Shown piece after piece: positions 23,650-36,500 of a stretch of DNA of 64,000 nucleotides. A program made the position numbers and the translations under genes. Origin of the DNA: Acanthochromis polyacanthus (Eukaryota > Chordata > Actinopteri > Pomacentridae); NCBI RefSeq assembly GCF_021347895.1, contig NC_067122.1, forward strand, positions 35,310,215 to 35,374,214. The letters run 5' to 3'. Position 1 is the first letter of the stretch. The number at the start of each line of letters is the position of its first letter. The notes beneath the pieces are model-generated. The model was given only the letters and a program-made list of their open reading frames with translations, was not told where the DNA came from and searched no databases.

Positions 23650-24940
23650 GAGCTAGTTTGCTTTCAGAATGTTGCTGATTTCCGTATAATTTTAAAATAG
23701 ACTAAAGTTGCTTTTACTCGTGTGGTTTACAAGAGTCAACTACGAAGATATTGGGGGATTTAAACAGACAGTTAAATTGTGCAAGACAGGAAAATGTGGG
23801 TGAATTTGCTTTTTCTAAATCTATCTAGGTCTTGCCTCTATTTTATAGTTTGTGCGATTTTTCATTTCTTTTTTCCCCTAAAAGGTTTCTATTTCCATAC
23901 CTTTCTGTAATAATGTTCTCTTTTTTTATTGTGGTGCTCTGGTCTGCTGGGACCTTTCTGTTTGGAGTTTAACCTACAGAGAGACCAAAGATTACAACTT
24001 CTTTAGCTTCACTGATTGCTACAAACAAAAGTCAGATGGTCAGTGCTTGAAGAACAATATTATGACATCACTTTTGAAGTCCAAATGCGCTGAATTCTAC
24101 CAATGAAAATAATGACGGATTTTCATGAAGTGGCAGACATCACTGTAAAGACAGGAAACACAGCTTGGAAGGCAGCTCGATGCCTTTATATATTTACTTT
24201 GAAGCTACTACACACAAAAGGGAACATACAACATGCTGCAGCTTCTTTAAGTATCTCCACTGATAGTCTTGTATTCACACATCTTAATTCTAAAGTTGTT
24301 CTCAGAGTTGTACTTGAGACAAAGTTTGCAGTAAAAACTTTCTGCTTACACCTTCTGTTACTGTCAGTCATTTCACAAAGCATGTGGTCGTACAATCTGT
24401 TAGCTTAATATTCTAAATATAATACTGTGCACTATAGCTTTAGCTTTCAAAATGAAATGTTGATGCGACACATCAAATTTAGAGCTTCAATGACAAAGAC
24501 ACAAATAAGTTTCTCGAAATCATTTGTACTCAGAACACAAAGCACAGGAATACATAGAATAACAGAGAATGACCTTAAGCAGCTAGCATAAATTGTAGCT
24601 TCAAATTGCAGTTATGTCTACTAACAGTTAAAGCTAAAAGCTAAAGTTAAAATGAGCCCAAGACCAGTAAAATTTAATGTTGTTATTACTGGAGATGAAA
24701 TGCATCATTGTTTCAGTTCAGTGACGACACCGTTAAGCATCATCAGGTTGAGTGCAGTCAAAGGAAGAGCGAAACATTTTCTTCTTTTAAGTGTATCTGT
24801 ATTTTTAAATCACTGTTTGCCTGAAATGTTTCCCCTCTTCTCAAATTCTTATTGTTTTGAATATTTCCCTCACTTAATTGTTTAAAACCATCAAACAAAT
24901 TTCAACATTAGACAAAGACAACCAAAACAAATGCAAACTG
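23650..24940. other. Unannotated stretch
   Basis: No gene, RNA or repeat is recognised here. Confidence 0.4.
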
Positions 24941-24945
24941 CACTG

Positions 24946-26003
24946 TACTGTTTTAAAGGGGAAAAAGCTATCCAAACCTACCTGGCCTTGTGTGGAAAAG
25001 TAATGGCCTATTTTTTTTAATCATGAATTAACTGTGGCTAGTCATATTTTTTGGAAAGCAAGTTCAATTTTACTCACTACACCCAAGCCTGATGACCTCC
25101 AGACCTGTTCAATCAAGAAATCACTTCAAAAGAACCTATCTGACTAAATAAACCGGCCAAAAGATCCCAGAAAGTTGCTACAAAATGATCCAAAGATAGT
25201 CAAGAACAGATTAGAAATAAAGTAACTGACATCTATCAGTCTGGAAAGGGTTCCAAAGTGATTTATAAAACTTTAGGACTCCAGAGAACTATGGTGAGAG
25301 ACATTATCCACAAATGGAGAAAACATGGAACAGTGGAGAACCTTCCCAGGAGTGGACCTACGGCCAAAATTACGTACCCCAAGAACACAGTGACAACTCA
25401 TCTAGGAGGTCACAAAGGAATCCAGGATAACATCTGAAGAACTGCAGGTCTCCCTGGCCTCAGTTAAGGTCAGTGTTCATGACTCAGTAAGGAAGAGAGT
25501 GGGCAAAAATGGATCCATAGCAGAGCTACAAGGTGAATGCCACTGCTGACCAAACCCAAAAAAAAGGAAACAAACGCTCTTGGGAGAATATTCTACAGAC
25601 TGACGAGATGCAAATTGAACTTTTTGGAAGGTGAGTGTTTTGTTACATCTGAAGAAATAACATCATAGCAACAGTCCGACATGGTGGTTGGAGGGTGATG
25701 GTTTGAGGACCTGGACGACTTGCTGTGATTAATGGAACCATGAATTCTGCTCTCTACCAGAAAATCCTGAAGGAGAACGTTCAACCATCAGTTCATGACC
25801 TCAAGCTGATGCTCATTTGGGTTCGGCAGCAGGACAGTGGATCCAAAACACGCCAGCAAGTCCATTTCGGAACAGCTTAAAAAAATAAATGAAGGTTTGC
25901 TGATACTTACATTTGTTTGATAGTCTTAAACATTAAAGTGGAGAAAATATGCTAAAGAAATACTAATTTGAGAAGGAGGCAAATCCTTTTTCATAGCACT
26001 GTA
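24946..26003 (+). pseudogene. Decayed Tc1-type transposon
   Basis: The order of recognisable pieces follows a Tc1 transposase on the plus strand. An upstream leader reads caagcctgatgacctccaga. A helix-turn-helix remnant follows (gttccaaagtgatttataaaa, then agaaaacatggaacagtggagaa, cf. KW.KHGTVENLPR). The first catalytic motif is near 25582, translating WENILQTDEMQIELFG. Frames are broken by many indels, and the second and third acidic motifs are not intact. The right end reads caaatcctttttcatagcac then TG and TA (26002-26003), a Tc1-type terminus. The left terminus (about 24946) is eroded. An old, dead copy. Confidence 0.7.
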
Positions 26004-26321
26004 TATAGAGATGTAGGTAGAGTTTATTTTCTTCTGCAAAAGAAGATTGTCACCTACCCAGTGGGTGATAAGAATGAAATGACATTAAAATTTCTCAATC
26101 ATGTACACCCTGTGCCAAATTATTAGGCAAGTAGGTTTTTTGGCCAAAACATAGTCTTAGAAATAAGTCCGGGCCTTCCCACTTTTAAATAGTCTTCTCC
26201 TACGCTAACTTTGTATTTGTCAGACATCATTTCAAATTCTATTACATTTAAAGCAAGAAAATCACCACATATGTCAAAAGTGCATGTGCCAAATTATTAG
26301 GCAAGTTTTAGCTTTCATCAA

Positions 26322-27118
26322 AATGGGACAAAAAAAAAAGGACTTAACGGCTACAGAAAAGAGCCAAATAGTTCAGTTGCTGTCAGAAAAACTTACTCTT
26401 AATAAAATTGACAAGAAATTGGGAAGAGATACTAGGACCATCAAAAAGTATATCAAAAACAGTCAAGATGGAAGAAAAAAAGTGAGTTGAAAAGAAAAGA
26501 AGAACGCTATCATCAAAGGATCTGAGAAGAATTAAGCGAGAAGCAGCCAGACGACCGCTGGCATCAAGTTCTACCATCTTTAAAAGCTGTGACTTACCTG
26601 AAGTTCCTATAAGTACCAGATGCCGCATCCTAAGAGAGTACGGAACAGTCAATCACTCAAACAGCCTCCACTCAACAAAAACCACAAAGAAAAATGATTG
26701 GAATGGGCAAAACAACATCTAAAGACCAACTTCACGCACGTTTTATGGACAGACGAGATGAGTCACCTTGGATGGCCCTGATGGCTGGGCAAGAGGATGG
26801 GTGGCCAATGGACAGGAAACCCCACGACAGTTACAGCGGCAGCAAGGTGGTGGTGGTGTCATGGTTTGAGCAGGACTTATTAAAGATGAAGTTGTGGGTC
26901 CCTTTCGATTTCCAGAAGGGGTAAAAATCAACTCAGACATACTGCGAGCTACTAAGCAACACCCTGTTCAAACAATGGTTCTTTCAAAAAGGCTGTCATT
27001 CTAATGCAGGACAACGCACCATCCCATACCTCGAAGTTTATCACATTATGGCTGGCTAAAAAAGGTTTCAAGGACAGCAGATTGATGGTTTGGCCACCAT
27101 CATCCCCTGACCTCAAGT
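26322..27118 (+). pseudogene. Broken Tc1-like transposase
   Basis: The frame begins MGQKKKDLTATEKSQIVQLL and continues to a helix-turn-helix with LGRDTRTIKKYI. After frameshifts it reads KDLRRIKREAARRPLASSS, then a core with LDGPDGWARGW and QGGGGVMVWAG-like segments, and MQDNAPSHTSKF near 27004, which holds the second catalytic Asp. It ends at WPPSSPDLK, where family members continue NPIEN with the third catalytic residue. There the sequence joins abruptly to the inverted copy. Loss of the last acidic residue, several frameshifts and stops such as the one after GRKKVS make it inactive. Confidence 0.75.
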
Positions 27119-27124
27119 GGAGGC

Positions 27125-27465
27125 CTCTCTTTGCTGTTAGGATGCGGCATCTGGTACTTCTAGGAACTTCAGGTAAGTCACAGCTTTTAAAGATGGTAGA
27201 ACTTGATGCCAGCGGTCGTCTGGCTGCTTCTCGCTTAATTCTTCTCAGATCCTTTGATGATAACGTTCTTCTTTTCTTTTCAACTCGCTTTTTAATGCCA
27301 TCTTGACTGTTTTTGATATAATTTTTCATGGTCCTAGTATCTCTTCCCAATTTCTTGTCAATTTTATTAAGAGTAAGTTTTTCTGACAGCAACTGAACTA
27401 TTTGGCTCTTTTCTGTAGCCATTAAGTCCTTTATTTTGTCCCATTTTGATGAAAGCTAAAACTTG
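27125..27465 (-). pseudogene. Inverted second copy of transposase N-terminus
   Basis: On the minus strand this repeats the start of the transposase. It reads MATEKSQIVQLLSEKLTLNK, LGRDTRTMKNYIKNSQDGIK and KDLRRIKREAARRPLASSS, and corresponds to 26300-26640 with a few substitutions. It is open for longer than the forward copy (27422 down to about 27120), because it lacks the stop after the helix-turn-helix. The head-to-head arrangement suggests aborted or template-switched transposition, or two nested copies that recombined. It cannot encode a catalytic domain. Confidence 0.75.
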
Positions 27466-27470
27466 CCTAA

Positions 27471-27526
27471 TGATTACCTCCACCAGGAGGTTATGTAATC
27501 ACCGGAGTTTGTTTGTCTGTCTGTCC

Positions 27527-27567
<41 letters not shown>

Positions 27568-28478
27568 TGTCTGTTTGTCTGTTAACAGCATAACTCAAAA
27601 AGTCATGGACGGATTTTCACCAAATTTTTACAGGATGTCCGGAAGAGCAAGAGTAAGAATCGATTAGATTTTGGACGTGATCCGAATCACCGTCTGGATC
27701 CAGGAATTTTTTTGAAGGACTCTGTGCAATTGAGAGATGGCCACAAGGAAACGCGCAGCGCTCGTCCGTCCGCCGCTGCCACCATACACCCACTGTGCGC
27801 CACGTCGCAGACATTCAAACATACGCACGCACGGAGAGATAGTGTGCCACTAAATTCGTCACTCTGCGCCAGATGCGGTTTGCTCGCAACGGCACGTGTA
27901 GTTGCAGTTAAATGGAGATCGGGGAGGCAAGAGGAGCATCTCAGTGTGTGGAGGCGAAAATGGCGACAAGCAATATTGCCGCACAACAGCGCTGAACATA
28001 ATCTCGTCTTTATGTTCTGTGCCGTCCGTAGCGTTCTGCATTCTCCTGAGCATTAACGTGACTGATATCAAGCACCGACTTGTGGATTTGGAGAGTGGCA
28101 AAGGCGAGCACTCCTTCATCCAAGCCCCCGGCTACTCCATGGATGATTTTAATTCACTGGTTCAACAAAGAGTGGATGAGCTGCTCTCTCAGCGCACCTA
28201 TGACAGATGGCTGCAGGCCATCTCTCAATTGTACAGAATCCTTCAACAAAAATCCTGGATCCAGACGGTGATCCGGATCACCGCCAAAATCTAATCGATT
28301 GTTACTTTTGCTCTTCCGGACATTCTGAAAACGTGGTGAAAATCCGTCCATAACTTTTTGAGTTATGCTGTTAACAGACAAACAGGCAGACAGACAGACA
28401 AACAAACTCCGATGATGATTGCTCATCTGTACAATTGAGAGAAGGCCTGGCGGAGGTCTGCGCTCTCCGAGTGCTTTT
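27471..28478 (+). mobile_element. Inverted-repeat element carrying a captured gene piece
   Basis: Two arms of about 200-240 bases face each other: 27502-27742 and 28216-28411. They share gtctgttaacagcataactc, aaaaagt-atggacggatttt, tggatccaggaattttt and caattgagagatggcc with modest divergence, plus a TG run in the left arm (27532-27566). Outer edges read gattacctccaccaggagg on the left and ggcggaggtctgcgctctcc on the right, a pair of ends I recognise from a widespread fish and marine-animal repeat. Between the arms lie 473 bases unrelated to them, with a collagen-like frame. It sits inside the right arm of a Tc1-like element and is therefore younger than it. Confidence 0.75.
27955..28209 (+). 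pseudogene. Captured exon resembling a transmembrane collagen N-terminus
   Basis: The frame through 27902-28294 reads, in its central part, NIISSLCSVPSVAFCILLSI, then DIKHRLVDLESGKG and MDDFNSLVQQRVDELLSQRT. From memory this follows the start of MACIT collagens, closest to COL25A1: a single hydrophobic membrane segment after a short cytoplasmic part, a coiled-coil LQARIAALESAKG-like stretch, and a V.EKVERLLAQKSY-like stretch. Similarity stops near YDRW (28206), just where the repeat arm begins, as expected at an exon end. No Gly-X-Y repeat is present. The first codon of the open frame at 27902 is TTG. An ATG at 27911 is out of frame with the matching part, so the upstream coding end is uncertain or frameshifted. 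About 210 bases upstream (27743-27955) may be 5' leader sequence. Probably not translated. Confidence 0.55.
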
Positions 28479-28899
28479 CTGGTTTGAAATGATGTCTGAC
28501 AAATACAAAGTTAGCGTAGGAGAAGACTATTTAAAAGTGGGAAAGCCCAGACTTATTTCTAAGACTATGTTTTGGCCAAAAAACCTACTTGCCTAATAAT
28601 TTGGCACAGGGTGTGGAATAGATCACTTGCAAATAATCTAGTCGAGCTTTTGGGCATTACTGTCAATTAGACATTCACAAGGGCAGAATTACTTGTTTCC
28701 CCCCTAATCCATCAGCACATGTTCTGTCATCATGTCACAAATGTCATAGTTTATACTACGGACAACATGGTATTCCAGAAGCAAATTCAGCTCCGTCATT
28801 CATTTAACTTGTGACCATAGTACTGCATTGTGTTTGGCACACACAAGAAATCTTTTTTTTTTTTTTTTAGAACTTGTGGTGAAACAGTGGCCTTACAGA

Positions 28900-29480
28900 G
28901 AGAAACGACTTCTATGTCTAGGTCCTTAAGTCTTCGAGAACCACTTTAGCAACTAACAAGAAATAAGATTTAGTCATTTTTAATCTACTCCAACCAAACT
29001 GCTCCAAATAGAAAAGGAAAGGATCTCATGTGTCCTTACACTGAAACTGTCCTTCAAGAAGAATTTCGTGCCTTGAATCTGCACAAAGACCAAACGTGAT
29101 GAACTGTCATGACAGACAAGTATAAAGATATCCACTGTAAAAGTATGCAGAGTCTATTATATCAGAATAACATTTAGTAATTGAATCTTGGAGGAACTGA
29201 TAAGGAATAAGTGGTAGGATCCCTCAAATACAGGCAGCCCAAGGAGGATTACCTCCAAATGTTTAGGAAAACCTAAAATCATCAACCAGAAGGTCTTGGA
29301 TGCATTTGGTGGTTCTGACAAGACAATGACTCCAAACACATTAAAAGTGGTAAAGGAATGGATAAATCTGACCTAGGCTGGACATGCCATTTATTCAGTG
29401 ATTTAGTGGATCAATCAGGACTCATGCAACAAAACAAGCCCAAAGGAATTTTTGCACACCACTTCTTCTACGATGGTTTC
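28900..29480 (+). pseudogene. Fossil Tc1-type transposase fragment
   Basis: Near 29320 the bases caagacaatgactccaaaca followed by ttaaaagtggtaaaggaatgg correspond, across one frameshift, to the Tc1 motif [13 protein letters not shown], which holds the second catalytic Asp. The preceding text (ggtcttggatgcatttggtg) also resembles this region. No termini or other motifs could be found, so the borders are rough. Confidence 0.4.
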
Positions 29481-30361
29481 ACAACAACTGAGAGGAGAAT
29501 TAAATTAATATCTTAATTGTTGATGTATGAATTTGCTTTTGCAGGTTTTCTCAAAATTGGGATTACACTGACTCCAGAAGAAACAAGTAAATTGTGGAAA
29601 CAGTGTAAGTATTACTGATGTAAGTCTACAAACCTTATACATACTCACAAACATCTAGTTTGTCCTCAATCCAAAGTCAATATTGTTGTTCTCCTGTAAT
29701 TTCAAAAACACTGTGAAGTAATCAATGTCTTTGACAGAAGATGTCTTTTCATCAATTTCCCACTAAAAGCCAGGAAACTGAATGTTTGATAGCTCAGTAA
29801 ATCCTTACAACCATGGCAAGCAGGTTTCATTGATGATTTTGTATCATTTCCCACATAACTGTCCACAGCTCTCCTCAGAGAGCGAAGAATCAACAATAAA
29901 AATGTTTTTTATCACATCAGAGATGATAATGCACTGAATGAGTAACGCCTGATTCTTAATAAAAGCTTTATGGCGGGGACGGGAAAGGAAAACATAACAG
30001 GATTGGGGGATGAAGTCCAACAAACATAAACAAGAAGCTGGAGCTTTTTCCACATTCAGATGTACACGTTTTGGTTTCAATTGATGAGACAAATGATTTG
30101 TCTGTAGGAGACAGAAGACAGTAATTATAACCCAGCAGCTGCACACGATGTATGCTCCTTATATTTAGCATGTTTGTACCATCTTGTGCACCAGCCAAAG
30201 TATAATTTTGATTTGCATGTGAAGTCACAGCAAATGTGGTATTGTCCGACAATTAGCCACAACCTGAACACACACATGGAGAGCAGTTCCAGCCTACAAC
30301 AGAAAGGTCTGGACCGAGAAGACAGAAGAACCAAACATGCTTTAGTTCAAAGATAAGACCA

Positions 30362-30485
<124 letters not shown>

Positions 30486-32500
30486 GCATGGAAATCACTT
30501 GGTCCCATTGCAGCAGGTTGCATCATGTTGAGTGACTGGAGAAGAATACTGCTTCTCAATAGACTATAAAATGTTGGATTGGTTACATTTTCACTGTTAA
30601 GAATTTGGCTTCTATCGAATTCTTAAGCCTCCAATTTTATCAAAACTGTGAAACTGTATAAAACTTATTACTGACACCAATGGCAGAATGAAATGGGAGG
30701 TATTTATTCTTTACTGGAGCATGCCCTTATTTGATAGCTTGTAATCGGACTCATTTTTCATACAAAAGCACTTAAGATGAAGAATTTTAGTTTCTCAGAC
30801 ATGAACCTTTGTTGTGATTTCCTTCGAATTGCTTTGATAATTAAGATACTTGAATTAAAATAGATAAAAAATGAATGATTGACATAAGATTTTTTTTTTC
30901 CGGAAGCTTTACAAACCAGTCATTAACTGAGAACATAAACAACAGACTCAAGAAGGATAAAAAATGCTTTTGGTTGCATCCCTCTATTAAACAGTTTAAA
31001 ACTAGATCCACATCAACCAGCTACAGCAGTAAAATCCAGCCTGCAGTACAATAATGTAATATACATGATAGTACTAAGGATAGCTATACGTTATAGGAGA
31101 CTTTATGTACTTCTGATACTTTAAGTACGTTTTCCAAACATATTTTTCTTTTGGTATGATTTTCAGTGCAGAACGTTTACTTGGAATATTTTCAGTATTT
31201 GATATTATTTACTTAAGCAAATAATCCAGTAGTTCAGGTCATTATATAACTCTATGTCCCTGTTCAGTCTAATTTTTTTAAACCATGTCACCCTTCATAG
31301 GACTTGATTTTTGACATTAAATAAAACATTTTATCAGTAAGATTTAGGCTCAAGTGCTGCACAGATTTATAGAATAATATTACAGTCAAATTAAAATAAA
31401 TATCAGTTTGCTCACAGTTTTTTTTTCTGACCCTGGTGCTGGAATTAAAGGTGTCTTTCTTGTCTAAGAAGCATCATTTAGAGACTTAGTTAGAACGCTG
31501 CTTTGAGTGGTTTAAGTGTCATTCCAAAAGTCAAACGTACAAGCTGTTGTCTGTTGATGTTTCAGAGATAGTTAATTACAAAGCACATTTCATAAACAGC
31601 AACAACCAAACAGCAACCTGAAAATTATATAAGATGTACAACAACAAGTTAACAGCAGGCGACAGACAAAGATTTCTGTTTTGACTGAATTGAAGCTCAA
31701 ATTGGGCTGAATTCAGCCAGTACTGTGGTTAACAATGTGAAAGTGCTTTGAATTACTTTCACTTCTTACATTCTTCTTCTCCACAGCAACCACAGATGGC
31801 AATAAAAGAGTGATGCTATCACCATGATGTCATCCATTGGTTTGTAGATGACTGTTTTAAAACTTGACATTTTGCACCAAATGATTGATGACAGGTGGAT
31901 CAAACTGAAACATGAGGACGCTATGCACACCTGCATAGCAGCATGGTCTCCTTCATGCCTCTTAGAGACAAATAGAGACAAAATATTCTGAAACCAGCTT
32001 TGCAATCCTCATAGTTGAGTACATTTCAGAAATTTTGTTTTTTTTTTAAAGTAAAATCTGTCCAAGAAGAAGCTAAAACCTCTTGATGAGGACAGAAGCC
32101 TTGAGGCTCAGTGAATGTTCTGTGTGGTCATAGGAGAGTACCCAAAGGAGGAGCTGTTCAAAATGATCTCCACTGTAGATAAATGTTAAAACAATGTATT
32201 AAAACTCATGCAAGGCAACCAGGAGCAGGACTGAATGGAGGCTGACACAGAACAGAATAATCTCAAAACAACAGATTAATGAATGACCTCTTATGTCTGA
32301 AGCAATTTTTGAAAATCTACTGAATAAACTTCAAATGCTTAAGTAAAAAAAACCATCATTTTTTATTGTATCTTAAATGTCTAAACAGAAATTGTATATT
32401 ATAGAAATGTTTAGGAAACTGGAAATTGTCAAATTATCAATCAATAATTTATGGAAAAGAGGTGAGATTAAATAAGTGTTTATTGACTTCTCACTCCTTT

Positions 32501-32557
<57 letters not shown>
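32501..32557. repeat. (TA)n(TG)n microsatellite
   Basis: Five TA units run into about 23 TG units. Confidence 0.97.
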
Positions 32558-32560
<3 letters not shown>

Positions 32561-33424
32561 AATTCCTTGTTTACTTGGTATTTGTCCCAGACTTTGGGGA
32601 GCATTTGAAATAAGCTTCTGTGTCCCAATCTGCTGACCAGAATGAGATTTGAAAAACTCGAGCAAAAAACTGGTTTCCTTTTACTCTGCATAATCACAAC
32701 TGTGGAGTAGAGAGTAAATAACAGCCCGATAACAATGAGTCAGTCAACACAGTTAAAGCCATTCTGAAAAATTCTCTACTCTGGTTTTATTAAATGTGAA
32801 ATATAGGCACAACAATTTAGTATTCATTTTAACAAACGCAGCACTATGAGGCCGCTTCATTCAGCGTTTCTGACTGCTGTGTATCATATAAAGATAGATG
32901 GGTGGGTCATTAATTCCTTCTTCTCCGAAACTGAAACCAGTGCTGGAAATGAGCGTTGTTACTTAATGCTGTTGATGTCAGTCTAACTTGCGGGGTGGAA
33001 ACATTAAGGTGAAGAACATAACAGCATTGAAGCTTAAAAGGAGATGTGTGTGGAGGCGGCAGATTGTTCTGTCTGCAGGATGACAGAATGCTCAGAATAC
33101 CATGAAGACATGAGGATTTACTGGAGATTTACTACAGTCAAATATATTTTATGGAGCAGAGGCTCACTGCTGAGTCTGTGCCGACATCCCAATTCATCTA
33201 GAAGCCGTCATGACATTGTATCAATGAGCTTAGTTCACCCTGCTGTGCACATCTTCTTGATTGCGTATCTAGCACATGAACAAATGTGGCAAATCTGAGG
33301 CTCCTCTTTGATGTTTAGGCTACAGTTCCACTGATACAACAAGAGTCTAGAGCGGAGATTCTGCAGGAGCAGGCGTGGACTGGCCATCTGGCATACGGGG
33401 TACTGTCCCGGTGGGTCAACAGGT

Positions 33425-33552
33425 TCCCCCAGACCTCCATCCATCCATTCTCTATACACCGCTTTATCCTCACTAGGGTCGTGGGGGGTGCTGGAGTCTA
33501 TCCCAGCTGACTCGGGCGAAGGCAGGGGACACCCTGAACAGGTCGCCCTGGA
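33425..33552 (-). repeat. SINE tail fragment
   Basis: The sequence from ccatccatccattctctatac through ctggagtctatcccagctga to gcaggggacaccctgaacag matches the tail half of the complete SINE at 52756-53136. The tRNA-like head is missing, so this is a 5'-truncated copy, minus orientation. Confidence 0.8.
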
Positions 33553-33559
33553 CAAGATC

Positions 33560-36500
33560 AAAGCTGATCAGGACATCTCTAGTATGTATAGATGTTTAAA
33601 AAACACACAAACTGTTCAATTTGTTGTAAGGCTTGTTTCCATGGTGATCACTTTAGTTTGGATCCCCATGTCAGATTGTTGGGAACTGTGGGAAATCGCA
33701 ATACGAAGATTGGTTCAATAAGACATGTACAATGTTTGCTTTGTCATGCTTGATCATCATAGAAATAATTGATGTAACAAAGCAGACTGGAACACTTTGC
33801 AGCCTCACAGTTGATGTTGGTGTTTATTTCAGAATGGAATTACATTTAACCCTTAAAATATTATTTCATGCATTGTGAATGTATAACAATAACTACTGAC
33901 AATCTATAATTTCTCTGGGAAACATGCACATACTAAAAATCTTTATTTTTCAGTGGACTTTGCTGGAGGTGACCTGATGCCACAACGGTCCATTTCCAGG
34001 TGCTGAGCAGGTTCAGAGGTTTGAGCTTAAAATAGGCTGCAGAGGAAACCAGCACTTTGAGAGCTGTGAGGATAAACAATAAAGCTGCAGGTCATAAAAC
34101 TAAAGCAATGATGTTAAAGAGGATAAAAAACTCTGTAGAGCTAATTGAAACGCCAGAATCGGGTGATAATTCTCTTTGTACCACAGTGAACGAGGCTTTA
34201 CAAATGCAGTTAGCTGTTTTCAGCATAAAAATATCCAGTATACCCTCTTGAGGCATTAACACTTGAAATAAGCTGCATTGTGCTGCGCTGCACTGAGGTG
34301 ACCTGCACTGAACTGGAATGAACTCAACAGGGGGAAGCATAAAATCACAGGAGCCTCGGTTCTCTGTGGCGTATTGAGTCTGGAGCCAAAGGCAGCTGAC
34401 AGTTCCATCGCTTGAAAAACAGCAGGAGGAGAGCTGCTCTGAAATCCTCCTCTGTGGGGTCTCTTTTCATTTTGCATTTAATATTTCTGTCCCTGAAAAT
34501 GCGTTCCCACACATTCTGCAAACCATAAATACAACACTCATATGTCTGCTCACCTATCCAGCTCTGGAAAGTAATTTTTTTCCAATAGCAGAGCAGATAA
34601 AGTAGTCGATAATTATATTTTTCTCTTTTTTTAGGCTTCACATCCCTAATGAACAGCTATCTGCATTATCTGAGAGATGCACACAGTTCACACAGATCAA
34701 TACAGAAAGAAATGTTCTGACATTTTATGCAAATGCTGCTGCAGGCCTCAGATGAGACCAGTCACAGTCGCTTTTAATTTGACTGCGCTGGAATCTGAAG
34801 AGACTCTCAAAAAGAGCTGATGGGACTCACACCAGAATGTTAGGGATGGTACAGAACACCTCCTGGAAATCACACCTCACCAACAAGTGGCTACATGGCT
34901 GACATCCACGTTGGTCAGCCATTGTTAGGCAACGTAGACCAGCCCTGGATGTTCATGTGGAGAGACACAACGAAGCAGCTGGTCGTTGCTATGGAAACCT
35001 TATACTATCAGAAGGGCTGGCAGGCCGAGCACAGCATCAAGGAAGGTTCTAGAAGAAGACACTGGTCTGGAAGGCAAAGGACCTTTGACTGTTGGACAGA
35101 GGCAGCTGGAGGAAGAACTTTACTCATGTCAATGATTCTGTTGGATGCAAACGAACTGAACTCACTGGAATATATCAGAAATAAAAGACTGGATTTGTGA
35201 CTGATTCAGTTCTACATTTCCATGTCTTTTGGGATGAAGTTCATTTCATGCAAAGCTTGATGTTATCCCTTCCGCAGCATTTGTCTCTGCACCATGCCAT
35301 TGTAGCTCTGATTGTTGCACAGACTGATTTCTGCTGTATCACTGTAAATGCAAGGATTTCTTTGAATGTCTCCTGATCACACATAATTCCAAAATGGACG
35401 GTATAAAATGCTAGTTGATATTTTTGAAAGGTTTCTGAGCATATTTATTGTAGAGGCAGAATGTGGAATTGTTGTGGTTCAAGAAGTGTTCAAAACATCC
35501 ACTTAAGCAAAAGCACCAGCACAGCAATGGAAAACATCAGTTTACGAACAAAAACGTTGCATGAACAATACTACTTCAATAGAAACACACACGTATTAGC
35601 AGCAAAATGTCATTAAAGTAGTAACTTAAAAATCCTGGTTTGGTCCCTCTGACTGACTTATTGTTATATCAGACATTATTTGATTATTACCAGTGAAGCA
35701 TCAGTGTGTTGGGGTTAGGGTTGTTACTGTTGGAGCTGCTGCAGGTGGAGCTGCTTTAAAATGCTGTATTTCCAGTTTTTTATTCAAGAACAGCAGATCA
35801 AGCCAGACTATGCATAGCTTTTCATAAGATGCCAAAGAAAACACGGGTTTACTCTAATTGTGTGTTGTTGTTTTTAGAGTTCTGATATTGCGTTGACTCC
35901 TCATCTTTCAGATTAATCTAGTGAAATAGAAAGCACAATATTTCCCTCTAAAATGTAGCTGAGTGAACAACTGTTCTTAGTGTCCACCAGTGGTTCCAGC
36001 TGAGTCACTTTTAGAGACTTATTGGTGCAGGTTTTAACATCAGTGTCCCTGATTCATTGATGAATTTCTCAGTTACACCTTCTTTCCAGAGATAAAAATG
36101 TCCATTTCATTCACACATTTGCCCCAAGTGTCTCTTCATCCAAAGAGGTCAAAGTTGCTTATTTTGCCTCCAGTTTTGGTTCTCTGGCTGCTGGAATGTT
36201 TTTCTTCAAGGGGGAATTTTAAAAAGAAGCAAATGAGGGATTGAGGCGTTTGGAATGGTAAATCTGTGATCTCATGTCTGATTGTCAAACTCTATTTTAG
36301 TTCCTGTTGTATGATGTCTGTTTATAAAGTAAAACATTGTGATCTTTAAATGTCCAAAAAACAAGAGGTAGTAAAACATGGCAGGAAAGTTTTTTTTTCA
36401 GATTTGCTGTCTGTCAAATGTTTGTCCTCGAGCATCAAGGTGTTTTCATGTACAATCTAAGACACCAGTCAGTAGTGGAGAGAGTCACTTCATTATTTGC

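Larger units (their letters stand above)
26106..28613 (+). mobile_element. Tc1-like transposon with inverted internal duplication
   Basis: The outer ends are long inverted repeats beginning CACCCTGTGCCAAATTATTA and extending about 150 bases on each side (26106-26255 and about 28482-28613). TA precedes the left end, while the right side has TG, probably a mutated TA. A second, inner copy of the terminal motif lies at about 26286, giving the IR/DR layout of some Tc1 elements. Inside are a broken transposase (26322-27118), an inverted copy of its N-terminal part (27125-27465), and a separate inserted element (27471-28478). About 60-70 bases expected in the right arm between the inner and outer motifs are missing at the insertion. 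Confidence 0.8.
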
